64,000 bases of DNA from Leisingera sp. ANG1. Lineage in GTDB: Bacteria > Pseudomonadota > Alphaproteobacteria > Rhodobacterales > Rhodobacteraceae. The translations under genes were made by a program, and so were the position numbers. Location: the NCBI RefSeq assembly GCF_000203975.2, contig NZ_AFCF02000003.1, positions 255,327-319,326 on the forward strand, read 5' to 3'. Positions 18,659 to 27,132 of the stretch are shown here, one piece after another (position 1 is the stretch's first letter; the number at the start of each line of letters is the position of its first letter). Under the pieces are notes generated by a model, which was not told the origin of the DNA, did no database searches, and saw only the letters and a list, made by a program, of their open reading frames with translations.

Positions 18659-18732
18659 AGGATATATGCCCCTCACGCCTTTTGGGCGTCAAGTGAAGCG
18701 GGCCCGGAATTGATCCGGGGGATCAATTCCTC

Positions 18733-19188
18733 GCTGAACGGGGGCGTGGCCGCCTGATTGGTCGAACCAAAGGCGGCATGAATACCAAGCTGCACGCCAT
18801 CTGCGACAGCCAGGGACGCCCGCTGGACCTATTCGTTACAGCTGGGCAAGTCAGCGACTACATCGGCGCCCGCGCTTTGGTGGGCGGCTTGCCAAGGGTG
18901 GAAAGGCCGCTGGGTGATCGAGGCCATGATGCTGATTGGTTCCGAGAAGCGTTGAAAGACAAAGGGATACGCGCCTGCATCCCCGGCCGGAAACAGCGGA
19001 AGAAACCGGTGAAACACGACAAGCGACGTTACAAATGCCGCAATCGGATAGAGATCATGTTTGGCAGATTGAAGGATTGGCGGCGCCTGGCGACCCGATA
19101 CGATAGGTGACCGAAGGTATACCTATCAGCAATCGCCCTCGCAGCAATGGTCATATATTGGCTATGTGTCCTGACCCTAAAAGGCTGA
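18733..19188 (+). pseudogene. IS5-family transposase, 5'-truncated and with a nonsense mutation
   Basis: The catalytic part of an IS5-type transposase. Family sequence starts upstream of the ATG at 18778 (GRLIGRTKGGMNTKLHAICD) and continues with DHP-less RPLDLFVTAGQVSDY, LGDRGHDADWFREAL and KRRYKCRNRIEIMFGR. A TGA at 19108-19110 stops the frame where relatives have a Cys codon; beyond it the same frame continues PKVYLSAIALAAMVIYWL to a TGA at 19186-19188. The N-terminal half and both terminal repeats are missing. It belongs to the same family as the relic at 3230-3457. Confidence 0.8.
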
Positions 19189-19370
19189 TACCGTTTTTCA
19201 AGACAACCCTGACCAAATCACGTGCAAAACGTCATGCTTTTCACTGGCGTCGATGTTTTACCAGTCCTGTCGATGATGAATGGCCGGGCTTCTGAGGTGT
19301 AGAGGAGCAGATCATCCCACGGTTTATCAAGTGCCAGGAAAACGTACTGAAAAAACTGGCACAGGACTTT

Positions 19371-20735
19371 TCAACTGCTGAAACCCACGCTCACCCGCAA
19401 GCCTGGGCTTGCGTTGGAAAGAGACAACTCTGCACCATGCAGATCGGCGATGGCCGCCACGAGACTGAGGCCAAGGCCGCTGCCTGGTGTGGTACGGCTC
19501 TGTTCCAAGCGGTACAAGCGGCGCAGCACGTTTTGGTGTTCGGTTTCTGGGATACCAGGCCCGTGGTCGCGGACCATCAGAGTTGCCTTTGCCGCTTCCT
19601 GTTGCAGAGATACCGCAACATCCGTTCCCTCAGGTGTATGACGCAGTGCATTTTCGATAAGGTTGGCAAGCATCTGGTCGATAAGCGCCTTGTCACCGGT
19701 AATCATCACCGGTGCTCCCGGTAGATCAAGCACCAAATTGCGGCCCTGCTCCTCTGCTGCAGGTTCGTAGATGTCGGCAAAAGTACTGGCGATCTCGCAT
19801 AGATTTACCGTCCCGAACCGGGACCGTGGCGTTCCTTCTTCCAGTTGGGCGATCTGCAACAAAGCCTGGAACGTGCTTATGATGCCCTTGGTTTGCTCCA
19901 GCGCCTTATCCGCTAGTAACTGTGCCTCTTCCGGCAGTTCCGGAGTTTCCTGCAGGCGCTGAAGCTGCAATTCCAACCGCTGGACAGGTGTCTTCAGGTC
20001 ATGGGCAATATCCGCCGACACTTGCCGCAGCGCCTCGGTGGACTGCTGCTGCGCGTCGGCCATGCGGTTCACGCTGCGGCCGATGCGGGCGATATCCCCC
20101 TGACGATCTGGCATTTGCGGCACCCGGGCGCACAGATCACCTGAGGTCAGCGCCGACAGCGTGGTTTCGATACCCGCCAAAGACCGGGCGGCGCGCCGCG
20201 CAAGAAACACCCCGCCCAATACCGCAGCGGCGATGGCAGGAAGCAGGCTGAACAGAACCACCCGAAGATAGGTCTGGCGCAAGTCGTCCAGCGGCTTGGC
20301 GCTTTGCGCAATCGTCAACAGGCCGCCATGCACATAGGCGCTGAGTGAAATAAAGCGGCCTTCGATCGCCACCGGCGCCGGGCCGAGCGCCACCACCCGG
20401 AACCCCTCCTGCTGCTGCGTGATGGCGGCATTGCCGGCCACGATCCGCCCGCCGGGCCGACGGTAGCTGAGCAGGCGGCGCTGCGGGTCGGTCTCTGCCG
20501 TTTCGGCATTGACGAGCGCCGCCAGCGCCGCGGCAGAGGGCGTTGCGCGGAATCCCGCCATGTCCTGCATCAGGCTTTCCCGGATGGCCCGGTCCTGCGT
20601 GCCATGCGCCACATAGTACGTGACCCCAAGACTCAGTGCACTGGCCGCAACAAACAAGAGCGACAGCCACAGCGACTGCCGCACTGGTGAGGAGCGCAGC
20701 AGAACGCGCGCACGGGTCAGGGCATCATTCGGCAA
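19371..20735 (-). CDS. Membrane sensor histidine kinase
   Basis: A 454-residue two-component kinase. Membrane segments at about residues 20-42 and 160-182 frame a periplasmic sensor loop; a HAMP domain follows (LAGIETTLSALTSGDLCARVP), then the dimerisation/phosphorylation site SADIAHDLKTPVQRLELQL with the acceptor His, and an ATPase domain with N box NLIENALRHTPEG, G1 VRDHGPGIPE and G2 GSGLGLSLVAAIADLHG. The only available start is TTG at 20735, which overlaps the end of the regulator gene by 11 nt, so translation is probably coupled. Divergent htrA next door suggests an envelope-stress role. Confidence 0.93.
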   Translation of the reverse strand: MPNDALTRARVLLRSSPVRQSLWLSLLFVAASALSLGVTYYVAHGTQDRAIRESLMQDMAGFRATPSAAALAALVNAETAETDPQRRLLSYRRPGGRIVAGNAAITQQQEGFRVVALGPAPVAIEGRFISLSAYVHGGLLTIAQSAKPLDDLRQTYLRVVLFSLLPAIAAAVLGGVFLARRAARSLAGIETTLSALTSGDLCARVPQMPDRQGDIARIGRSVNRMADAQQQSTEALRQVSADIAHDLKTPVQRLELQLQRLQETPELPEEAQLLADKALEQTKGIISTFQALLQIAQLEEGTPRSRFGTVNLCEIASTFADIYEPAAEEQGRNLVLDLPGAPVMITGDKALIDQMLANLIENALRHTPEGTDVAVSLQQEAAKATLMVRDHGPGIPETEHQNVLRRLYRLEQSRTTPGSGLGLSLVAAIADLHGAELSLSNASPGLRVSVGFSS

Positions 20736-21396
20736 TGCGGTACCCCGCGCCGCGCACGGTTTCGATCAGGCCGGTGTCAAAAGGCCTGTCGACCTTGGAC
20801 CGCAGGCGCGAAATATGGGTCTCCACAACATTGGTCTGCGGGTCGAAACTGATTTCCCAGACCGCTTCCAGCAGCATGGTGCGGGTTTGCACCCGCCCCT
20901 TGCGGCGCAATAGGTGCTCCAACAGGCGGAACTCGCGCGGCAGCAGCTCGATCTCTTGGCCTGCGCGGGTAACTCTGCGGCGGACCAGGTCCATCTCCAG
21001 ATCCCCTGCCCGCAGAAAGGTCTCCTGCACTTGCAGGCCCGGGCGCCGGGCCAGTGCCGCGACACGGGCTGCCAGCTCGCCAAAGGCAAAAGGTTTGACC
21101 AGGTAATCATCCGCCCCAGCCTCCAGCCCGTCAATCCGGTCGTTTACCCCGCTCAGCGCGGTCAGCATGATGGCTGGTGTGCGAACACCAGCGCCGCGCA
21201 GGGTCTTGATCAGGCTCAGCCCGTCCAGCGACGGCAGCATCCGGTCGATGATCAGCACATCGTACTCCGCCGCAGCGGCCTGCAGAAGCCCTTCGCGGCC
21301 GTCGGTCACAAGATCAGCAATATGCCCCTCTTCACGCAAGCCCGAAGCAACGTAGGGGCCGGTCGTGGCATCGTCTTCTATCACCAGGATCTTCAA
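20725..21396 (-). CDS. OmpR/PhoB-type response regulator
   Basis: A 223-residue regulator: receiver domain (residues 1-115) with acidic pocket EDD at 7-9, phospho-acceptor Asp51 in LIIDRMLP and Lys in DYLVKPFAFGEL; winged-helix DNA-binding domain (about 130-223) with LLPREFRLLEHLLRRKG and NVVETHISRLRSKVD. I choose TTG at 21396 as start because it begins the fold exactly (LKILVIEDD, with GGGGGA about 8 nt upstream); an upstream GTG/ATG-type start at 21456 would add 20 unlikely residues and would overlap the palindromes at 21431-21468. It is the first gene of an operon with the kinase and is divergent from the HtrA protease gene. Confidence 0.92.
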   Translation of the reverse strand: MKILVIEDDATTGPYVASGLREEGHIADLVTDGREGLLQAAAAEYDVLIIDRMLPSLDGLSLIKTLRGAGVRTPAIMLTALSGVNDRIDGLEAGADDYLVKPFAFGELAARVAALARRPGLQVQETFLRAGDLEMDLVRRRVTRAGQEIELLPREFRLLEHLLRRKGRVQTRTMLLEAVWEISFDPQTNVVETHISRLRSKVDRPFDTGLIETVRGAGYRIAE

Positions 21397-21430
21397 GCCA
21401 TCCCCCGCTTCGCTGCGCCTCCCGGGTCTT

Positions 21431-21468
21431 AAACCGGATCCGGGTTCAGCGCACATTACAGATCTGTA
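21431..21468. promoter_or_regulatory. Two palindromes between the response regulator and htrA genes
   Basis: A 16-bp palindrome with one mismatch around CCGGATCCGG (21431-21446) and a perfect 12-bp palindrome TACAGATCTGTA (21457-21468). They lie 35-72 bases upstream of the regulator start and 73-110 bases upstream of the protease start. OmpR-type regulators usually bind direct repeats, so these may serve another factor. Confidence 0.4.
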
Positions 21469-21540
21469 TAGAATGCGTCAGGCGATTGAAATGACGGCCT
21501 GCCATCTGCCTTGCATCCCTAGTGAAGCAAGGAATTGAAG

Positions 21541-22653
21541 ATGCCCCAAACCAACGCTCCCAAACGGTTCGCCTTTGCCCTGACCGCCGCCGCCTCTGCC
21601 GCCGCAATGATGGCTCCGGCGCCCGCCCCCGCCCTGGCCGTGCCTGCAGGCGGCTATGCCGATCTGGTTGAAACCATTTCCCCGGCCGTCGTCTTTGTCG
21701 AAGTCACCGCCAAGGCGGAACCCACCACGGACCAGCAGGGAATGTACAATGACAAGTTCATGGAAGACTTCATGCGCCGCTTCGGCGGGCGCGCGCCGGA
21801 TTTCGGCAACAGCCGCCAGGTCAAGGGCGCAGGCTCCGGTTTCGTGATTTCTGAAGACGGGCTGATCGTCACCAATCACCATGTGATCAACAACGCCCAG
21901 ACCGTCTCCGTCACCCTCTCTGACGGCAGCAAGCATGACGCCATGATGATTGGCGCCGACCCGCTGACCGACATCGCGCTGCTGAAGGTCGAAACAGGTG
22001 CGCCGCTGACCGCGGTGGAGTTCGGCTCTTCCGGCGACCTGCGCGTCGGGGATGAGGTGCTCGCCATGGGCAGCCCCTTCGGCCTTGCAGGCACCGTGAC
22101 CTCCGGCATCGTCTCGGCCACCTCTCGCAACATCAACTCCGGCCCGTTTGACGACTTCATCCAAACCGATGCAGCCATCAACAAGGGCAACTCCGGCGGC
22201 CCGCTGTTCAATGCCGAAGGCGAGGTCGTCGGCGTCAACACGATGATCTACTCGCCGGGCGGCGGCTCCGTCGGCATCGGCTTTGCTGTGCCATCCGATA
22301 TGGTTCAGAAGATCGTTGCCGACCTCGAAGACGACGGCGAGATCACCCGCGGCTGGCTGGGCGTGCAGATCAAGCCGCTCTCTGAAGACGCCGCAAATGT
22401 GCTGGGCCGCGAGGCCGGCAAGGGTGTGGTGATCGAAGGCGTCGAGCCCGGCAGCCCTGCGGCGGAGGCAGGGCTGAAACCCGGCGACGTTGTGTTGCGG
22501 TTCGGTAAAACGGAAACCGTTGAAGTGCGTGATCTGACCTCCGCCGTGGCCATGAATCCCCCTGGTGCAGAGACCCGGATCCAAGTCTTGCGCAAGGGCA
22601 AAGAAGTCACCTTGAACGTGATCCTGGGCGACCGTGCCAGCCAGGATGCCTGA
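21541..22653 (+). CDS. HtrA/DegP-family periplasmic serine protease
   Basis: A 370-residue envelope quality-control protease. Residues 1-33 are a signal peptide (ends APALA). The trypsin-like domain carries the triad His114 (TNHHV), Asp144 (PLTDIALLK) and Ser218 (GNSGGP). A single PDZ domain follows (about 275-360: RGWLGVQI, EGVEPGSPAAEAGLKPGDVV). One PDZ and about 370 residues make it DegS/short-DegQ-like rather than two-PDZ DegP (about 450-500). The start at 21541 has AAGGA 7 nt upstream; a TTG six bases earlier is less likely. Divergent two-component genes suggest stress-regulated expression, as with cpxRA-degP. Confidence 0.93.
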   Translation: MPQTNAPKRFAFALTAAASAAAMMAPAPAPALAVPAGGYADLVETISPAVVFVEVTAKAEPTTDQQGMYNDKFMEDFMRRFGGRAPDFGNSRQVKGAGSGFVISEDGLIVTNHHVINNAQTVSVTLSDGSKHDAMMIGADPLTDIALLKVETGAPLTAVEFGSSGDLRVGDEVLAMGSPFGLAGTVTSGIVSATSRNINSGPFDDFIQTDAAINKGNSGGPLFNAEGEVVGVNTMIYSPGGGSVGIGFAVPSDMVQKIVADLEDDGEITRGWLGVQIKPLSEDAANVLGREAGKGVVIEGVEPGSPAAEAGLKPGDVVLRFGKTETVEVRDLTSAVAMNPPGAETRIQVLRKGKEVTLNVILGDRASQDA

Positions 22654-23947
22654 ACCATTACATAACATCACCTCCTGCCTGGAAGCAGACAGGAGGCACG
22701 ACCGCTAACTTCGCTGGACCTTTTGAAGCTGACAAGCAATCGCATTTGCAACCGTGCTGGAATCAAGACCAAGCATTCTTGTTCCGCATGCAACCGATCC
22801 ATCGTATCCAAGACCGGGACGCGGGATATGAACCTGCCTTTAGACACAACTGCAGGAAATGTGATTATCGGCCCTGCAAGTCTAGCCGAAGGTGGCAAAC
22901 GCCAATCTTGCCGAAGCAATCAATCAACTGTCTCAAGCAGGCACCCAGAATTAGAACAAGTTCTACCTGCTTTGGGTCGGGAATGCGGCAGGTAAAATAG
23001 TTTATTGCGCCGGCGGAATTCACATTAGAATTCAGCGGTTCCGGAACCCCTGTTACCGCAAAGCACTGTCCGTGCGCCCAGTTTGAGATCAACCACAGAT
23101 ATTTTGTAACGTGTGACGGGCGGAAGGCCTAGCCGGATCAGCTCATAGCATAACTGGCTTTCTTGCCCTCACAGACATGAAAAATGACGATTCTAGTGCC
23201 AAATTTGCACACAGGGTCAGTAGAAAAAACCTCTCTGGCCATGCATCTGGAGGTGATCAAAACTAGCGTGTCCGACGCACTGCCTTCGGTTAACTTTGTG
23301 CTTGTCTACGCAGAGACCAGCCTCTCAACGGCACAGCTCAAGAAAATGGGCGCCACCTATAGCAAGCGCGCAAGCCGGCGGCTCTTGAATGGCTCAGCCA
23401 AGTTGAGCGCGCTTTTCTTCTGCCAAGCGCGTCTACCAGTGTGTTTACCGAATAGGACCCAATTGGCCGCAGTAAATACCTGATCCTGGACCGGACGCCG
23501 CGGCGTCCGGATCAAGCAGCCGGTCAGTCTGCTGTCCATTCTTCTACACATACCGATGACATCAGCTCAAACAGCGCGTTGAATCCACCGAGGCCAAGCA
23601 CCACAACGGCTAGTACAGCACGCTCACTTGGTTGGCCTCCATTTATCTAAGCCCACCATTTCCAATTGCAATGAGCACGAAGCATACAGTGCAGGGTCAG
23701 CACCAGCGCTCTTTGGCGGTCACGGTCATTTCTTTTCTTTCCCTAGATCGGACGAACGTAGCGGCAAATTTCCGGTACAGGCAGTTGACAGTCTTGACGG
23801 TTAGAGCTTGCCAATGACGCACGAAAAAGAATTTGGGTTCCTTGGCAAGACAATAGCCTTGGGCTCAACAGGCTATCGCACATTTCTCAATTCTAATGGC
23901 TACGGTCAGCCAAGCCTTCCAGCTTGCCTGCAAGAATGCGTTCAGGG
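22654..23947. other. 1.3-kb stretch without a recognisable gene
   Basis: Base composition is clearly more AT-rich than the surroundings (roughly half GC by eye). The short open frames here (for example 22723-22995 and 23184-23483, both plus strand, under 100 codons) show no family I recognise and lack convincing ribosome sites. Seen: a perfect 20-bp GC palindrome at 23491-23510, and three copies of CAGGGTCAG at 23212, 23692 and 23943. It looks like decayed or foreign DNA. Confidence 0.5.
23491..23510. repeat. Perfect 20-bp palindrome
   Basis: CCGGACGCCGCGGCGTCCGG is its own reverse complement over all 20 bases. There is no T-run after it, so it is a poor terminator. It could be a protein-binding site, a resolution site or the remnant of a mobile element end. 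Confidence 0.6.
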
Positions 23948-24286
23948 TCAGCAAGCAGCAGTCACAATGATTTCCACCTTGAGCTCCGGCCGGGCCAGCT
24001 TTGCCTCCCCGCAGGCCCGGGCCGGGGCATGGCCCTGGGGCACCCAGGCGTCCCAGACCGCGTTCATCTCGGCAAAATCCTTCATGTCGGCCAGCCAGAC
24101 AATTGCCTGCAGGATCTGCTGCGGCGATGAGTCGGCCTTTTCCAGCAGCGCTTCGACCCGGGACAGGCAGTCGCGGGTCTGTTCAACCACATCGGCGCCA
24201 TCACCGACCTGGCCGCAGAGATAGGCCACACCGTTGTGCTTCACGATCTTGCTCATCCGGGGGCCGGTTTCGATCCGTTCGATCAT
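23948..24286 (-). CDS. RidA-family (YjgF/YER057c/UK114) imine/enamine deaminase
   Basis: A 112-residue cytoplasmic trimer-forming protein that hydrolyses reactive enamines/imines (for example 2-aminoacrylate) to keto acids and ammonia. Family features: [17 protein letters not shown] near the N-terminus, [23 protein letters not shown] in the middle, and [19 protein letters not shown] at the end, with the conserved Arg of the active site. It is shorter than typical (about 128 residues) at the C-terminus. AGGAG stands 8 nt before the start. It is the last gene of the oxidase operon, 9 nt after the flavin subunit, and so probably processes the imine product of that oxidase. Confidence 0.92.
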   Translation of the reverse strand: MIERIETGPRMSKIVKHNGVAYLCGQVGDGADVVEQTRDCLSRVEALLEKADSSPQQILQAIVWLADMKDFAEMNAVWDAWVPQGHAPARACGEAKLARPELKVEIIVTAAC

Positions 24287-24295
24287 CTTGTTCTC

Positions 24296-25693
24296 CTATT
24301 CAGCGGCGGTGGCAGCAGGGTCGTCCATCGCTGCCAGTTCGCCCAGTGTCACGGGTTTTATCGGCGGACGGATCCGGTAGTAACCCGTCTCATCCGGGGT
24401 CTGCCCGCTGGCCTCGGCCAGCAGCGCGGTAACCGTCAGCCCGCAGTAGCGGCCCTGGCACGGCCCCATGCCCGCGCGGCCAAAGGCCTTGGCCTGGTTC
24501 GGACCCAGGCAGCCCAGCTTGGCATAGCTGCGGATATCGCCTGCAGTGACTTCCTCGCAGCGACAGACAATGGTGCTGTCCGCAGGCCGCAGGGCGCCTG
24601 CATAGGGCGGGTAGGCCGCATCCAGAAACGGCCGGACTGCGGTTTCCCGGCTGCGCTGGCTGAACAGCGGGGCAGCCCGGCGGTCGCGCTCCTGCGCGGT
24701 GATCCGGCCCAGCTCTTCCGCCGCTTTCAGCGCCGCGATCCGCCCGGCAAATTCGGCGGCCATGGCGCCGCCGATGCCGGCACCGTCACCGGCGATCAGA
24801 ACACCGTCCTTGCCGGTCTCGCCCCAGGTGCCGGTTTCCGGTACAAAGCACTGCTGCGCTTCGGACCAGGCATGCGGCACCCCGATGGAGCGCGCAGCCT
24901 GGGTGTTCGGCACCACCCCGTGATGCAGCAGGACGGTATCGCACGCGATGCTGTGCTCCTGCCCCTTGCTGCGGAAGGACACGGCTTCGGCCCGGGTGCT
25001 GCCCGTTACCGCGATGTTTGCCGCACCGGTATAGCGCGGCACGCCGGCGCGTTTGATCTCCGCCAGCATTTTCAGGCCCTTGGCCAGATAGCGCCAGCCA
25101 CGCAGCGCACCCGGCAGGTGGCGGGCGGATGCCATCAGGCTGGCCGCGGTCTGGGTCTCCACCAGGGCCAGCGGAGGCGTGCCGGCACGCACCATCTGCG
25201 CTGCAATCAGATAGAGCAGCGGCCCGCTGCCGGTCAGTACGGCACAGCGCGGCAGGACGCCGGATTGCTTCAGGAGAATCTGTGCAGCGCCTGCGGTCAT
25301 CACGCCCGGCAGGGTCCAGCCGGGGGCGGGCATCGGGCGTTCCAGCGCGCCGGTAGCCAGGATTATCCGTTCCGCCTCCACCTGCCCGGCCCGGCCATGC
25401 CGGGTAAAGGAGATGCGGAACCCGTCCTCGATGGCCCAGACAACGGCACCGGACAGATGCGTGATCCCGGCCCCGCCAAGACCCGCCGTCAGGGTCGCCC
25501 CACACAGATACTCTTGCCCCAGAATGGCGCCGCGCGTGCCCGCGGCGCGGTCCACATCGCGATAGATCTGCCCGCCGGGGCGGTTCTGTTCGTCCAGCAG
25601 GATAACGCTCAGACCCTGTTGGGCTGCCTCGGCAGCGGCGGCCATGCCGGCCGGGCCGGCGCCGATGATGGCCAGGTCACAGCATTGCATCAT
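24296..25693 (-). CDS. Hcn/opine-oxidase-type FAD/NAD(P) subunit with BFD-like [2Fe-2S] domain
   Basis: A 465-residue subunit of a three-part dehydrogenase (HcnB / octopine oxidase subunit A / hydroxyproline dehydrogenase type). FAD-binding Rossmann motif IIGAGPAGMAAAAEAA at residues 8-23, RPGGQIYRD after it, NAD(P)-like motif in the middle (VLTGSGPLLYLIAAQM), VLIAGDGAGIGGAMAAEFAG near residue 320, and a C-terminal iron-sulfur module (CRCEE and CQGRYC cysteines, about residues 380-430). GGAGG precedes two consecutive ATG codons, 25693 and 25690; either may be used. It overlaps the small [2Fe-2S] subunit gene by 17 nt. It passes electrons from the substrate-oxidising subunit to the respiratory chain or NAD(P). 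Confidence 0.88.
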   Translation of the reverse strand: MMQCCDLAIIGAGPAGMAAAAEAAQQGLSVILLDEQNRPGGQIYRDVDRAAGTRGAILGQEYLCGATLTAGLGGAGITHLSGAVVWAIEDGFRISFTRHGRAGQVEAERIILATGALERPMPAPGWTLPGVMTAGAAQILLKQSGVLPRCAVLTGSGPLLYLIAAQMVRAGTPPLALVETQTAASLMASARHLPGALRGWRYLAKGLKMLAEIKRAGVPRYTGAANIAVTGSTRAEAVSFRSKGQEHSIACDTVLLHHGVVPNTQAARSIGVPHAWSEAQQCFVPETGTWGETGKDGVLIAGDGAGIGGAMAAEFAGRIAALKAAEELGRITAQERDRRAAPLFSQRSRETAVRPFLDAAYPPYAGALRPADSTIVCRCEEVTAGDIRSYAKLGCLGPNQAKAFGRAGMGPCQGRYCGLTVTALLAEASGQTPDETGYYRIRPPIKPVTLGELAAMDDPAATAAE

Positions 25694-25988
25694 TGGCCTC
25701 CGCTTCATGCGGGCGGGCAATCTGCATACCCTCTTCCACTTCCAGCATGCAGGCCTGCTGCACGCGGCCGCCGGTTTCCACTAGGCATTCGAAACAGGCG
25801 CCCATCATGCAAAACGGCGCCCGCGGCGCGCCCGACACCGGCGTGTGGCGGAACACCTGCACGCCAACGGCCAGCAGCGCGGCGGCCAGGTTGGCGCCTG
25901 CGGGCAGGTCCAGCGCCAAACCGTCAAACCAGACCCGCACACGGGGGGCATCGCCTGCCAGCTCAAGAAACGGGGAATCGGTCTTCAC
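25677..25988 (-). CDS. Small [2Fe-2S] subunit of the Hcn-type oxidase
   Basis: A 103-residue ferredoxin-like subunit (HcnA type). The cluster-binding cysteines are in CMMGACFEC followed 10 residues later by a further Cys (VQQAC). I choose GTG at 25988 as start because GGAGG lies 7 nt upstream and the preceding codons are frame-shadow of the next gene; this start overlaps the upstream oxidase gene by 26 nt. Both overlaps in this operon imply strict co-translation of the three subunits. Confidence 0.87.
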   Translation of the reverse strand: MKTDSPFLELAGDAPRVRVWFDGLALDLPAGANLAAALLAVGVQVFRHTPVSGAPRAPFCMMGACFECLVETGGRVQQACMLEVEEGMQIARPHEAEANDAML

Positions 25989-27063
25989 TGAACACCTCCA
26001 GATCAGGGGCGGCTTCGGTGCCTTCCAGCCAGTCGGGCAGGAAGAGCGCATGGGCCGCGGCCAGGGTGATGCCGCTGTGGCAGGTGACAAGGTAAGCGCC
26101 CGGCAGTTCGGGGCTTTCCTGGTAGATCGGCAACCCGTCGGGCGACAGGATGCGCAAAGCGCCCCAGCTGCGCACCAGCTGCGCGCGGGCCAGCGCCGGA
26201 TAGGCCGCGATCGCCTCGGCGGCCAAAGCGGACAGGCCCGGCTGCGTCACCCCGTCATCCAGCCCGACCTCTTCGTTGGTGGCGCCGATCTGGATGCCGC
26301 CCTCGTCCACCTGGCGGGCAATCAGCGAGGGGCGGTTGATCAGTTTCGGCATCTTCTCGGTGATCAGCACCTGGCCGCGCTGCGGCCGCACTGGTGCCTT
26401 GAAACCCAGCTTGGGGCCCAGCTCCATCGCGCCGAGCCCGGCGGAGAGCACAACCTTGCCTGCCGTAACCACGGTGCCGTCGCTGCACTGGACCTTGAAG
26501 GCATCGGGCTTGGAAACCCTGGTAACGGTCTTACCGTTCAGAACTGTGCCGCCCAGCCGCCGCACGTCCTCCGCCAGAGAGACCAGCAGGCGCAGCGGGT
26601 TTGCGTGGCCATCCTGATGATGCAGGATCGCGCCCGCCACCTTGGGGCCGATATGCGGCTCCTCGCGGCTCAGCGCGTTGCGGCCCAGAACCTCGTAAGG
26701 GTAGTTGCCGCTCAGCCTGTCCTTCAGCGCATCGTACTGCGCCACGGTGGCATAAAGCGTTTCCTCGGAGAAATGCAGGTCATAGCCGCCGTTCTGCTGC
26801 AACCCGACAGAGCGGCCGGTGCCGTCTTCCAGTTCTGCCGCAAACCCGGCCCAAGCTGCAGCGGACTGCTGGCTCCAGCTGGCATAACGCGGCTGCTTCA
26901 TGCCCTTGGACTGCACCCAGACCAGGCCGAAGTTGCCGCGGCTGGCCCGGAACGCGCCGTCATCGCCGTCCAGCACCGTGACGCGCTTGCCGCGCCGGAG
27001 CAGCCCCCAGGCCACGGACAGGCCAACAACGCCGCCGCCGATCACTGCATAATCTGCTTCCAT
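25963..27063 (-). CDS. DAO-family FAD oxidase, substrate-oxidising subunit (HcnC/DadA-like)
   Basis: A 366-residue flavoprotein of the D-amino acid oxidase/glycine oxidase family. FAD motif ADYAVIGGGVVGLSVAWGLLRRG at residues 3-25, the flavin-contacting region near residue 45 (SRGNFGLVWVQ), and the C-terminal family stretch SPDGLPIYQ, then CHSGITLAAAHALFL. The start at 27063 (ATG) opens the fold. Together with the two downstream subunits it forms an HcnABC-like complex that removes two electrons from an amine C-N bond. The gene order oxidase, [2Fe-2S], FAD/NAD, RidA after a TRAP transporter points to import and oxidation of one amino-acid-like compound. Substrate unknown. Confidence 0.88.
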   Translation of the reverse strand: MEADYAVIGGGVVGLSVAWGLLRRGKRVTVLDGDDGAFRASRGNFGLVWVQSKGMKQPRYASWSQQSAAAWAGFAAELEDGTGRSVGLQQNGGYDLHFSEETLYATVAQYDALKDRLSGNYPYEVLGRNALSREEPHIGPKVAGAILHHQDGHANPLRLLVSLAEDVRRLGGTVLNGKTVTRVSKPDAFKVQCSDGTVVTAGKVVLSAGLGAMELGPKLGFKAPVRPQRGQVLITEKMPKLINRPSLIARQVDEGGIQIGATNEEVGLDDGVTQPGLSALAAEAIAAYPALARAQLVRSWGALRILSPDGLPIYQESPELPGAYLVTCHSGITLAAAHALFLPDWLEGTEAAPDLEVFSEDRFPVS

Positions 27064-27095
27064 CCTGCCGTATCCCAAAGGTTGGCTGCGGTTGC

Positions 27096-27116
27096 GGGGC
27101 GGCGCGCGGCCGCCCC
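27096..27116 (-). other. Intercistronic hairpin between dctP and the oxidase genes
   Basis: An 8-bp GC stem (GGGGCGGC / GCCGCCCC) with a 5-base loop, located between the DctP stop and the oxidase start in the minus-strand operon. No T-run follows. Likely role: partial attenuation or 3'-end protection of the abundant binding-protein mRNA. Confidence 0.4.
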
Positions 27117-27132
27117 TGTCCTTGATACGGGA

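Noticed and set aside
22723-22995. 90-codon plus-strand frame in the gene-poor stretch
   Set aside because: No recognisable family, no good ribosome site, and unusual composition; not enough to call a gene.
23184-23483. 99-codon plus-strand frame in the gene-poor stretch
   Set aside because: No motif or membrane segment, no convincing ribosome site; kept only as part of the region description.
23212-23951. Three CAGGGTCAG copies as a possible CRISPR or iteron array
   Set aside because: Only nine bases, unequal spacing (480 and 251 bases) and no shared flanks; probably chance or IS debris.
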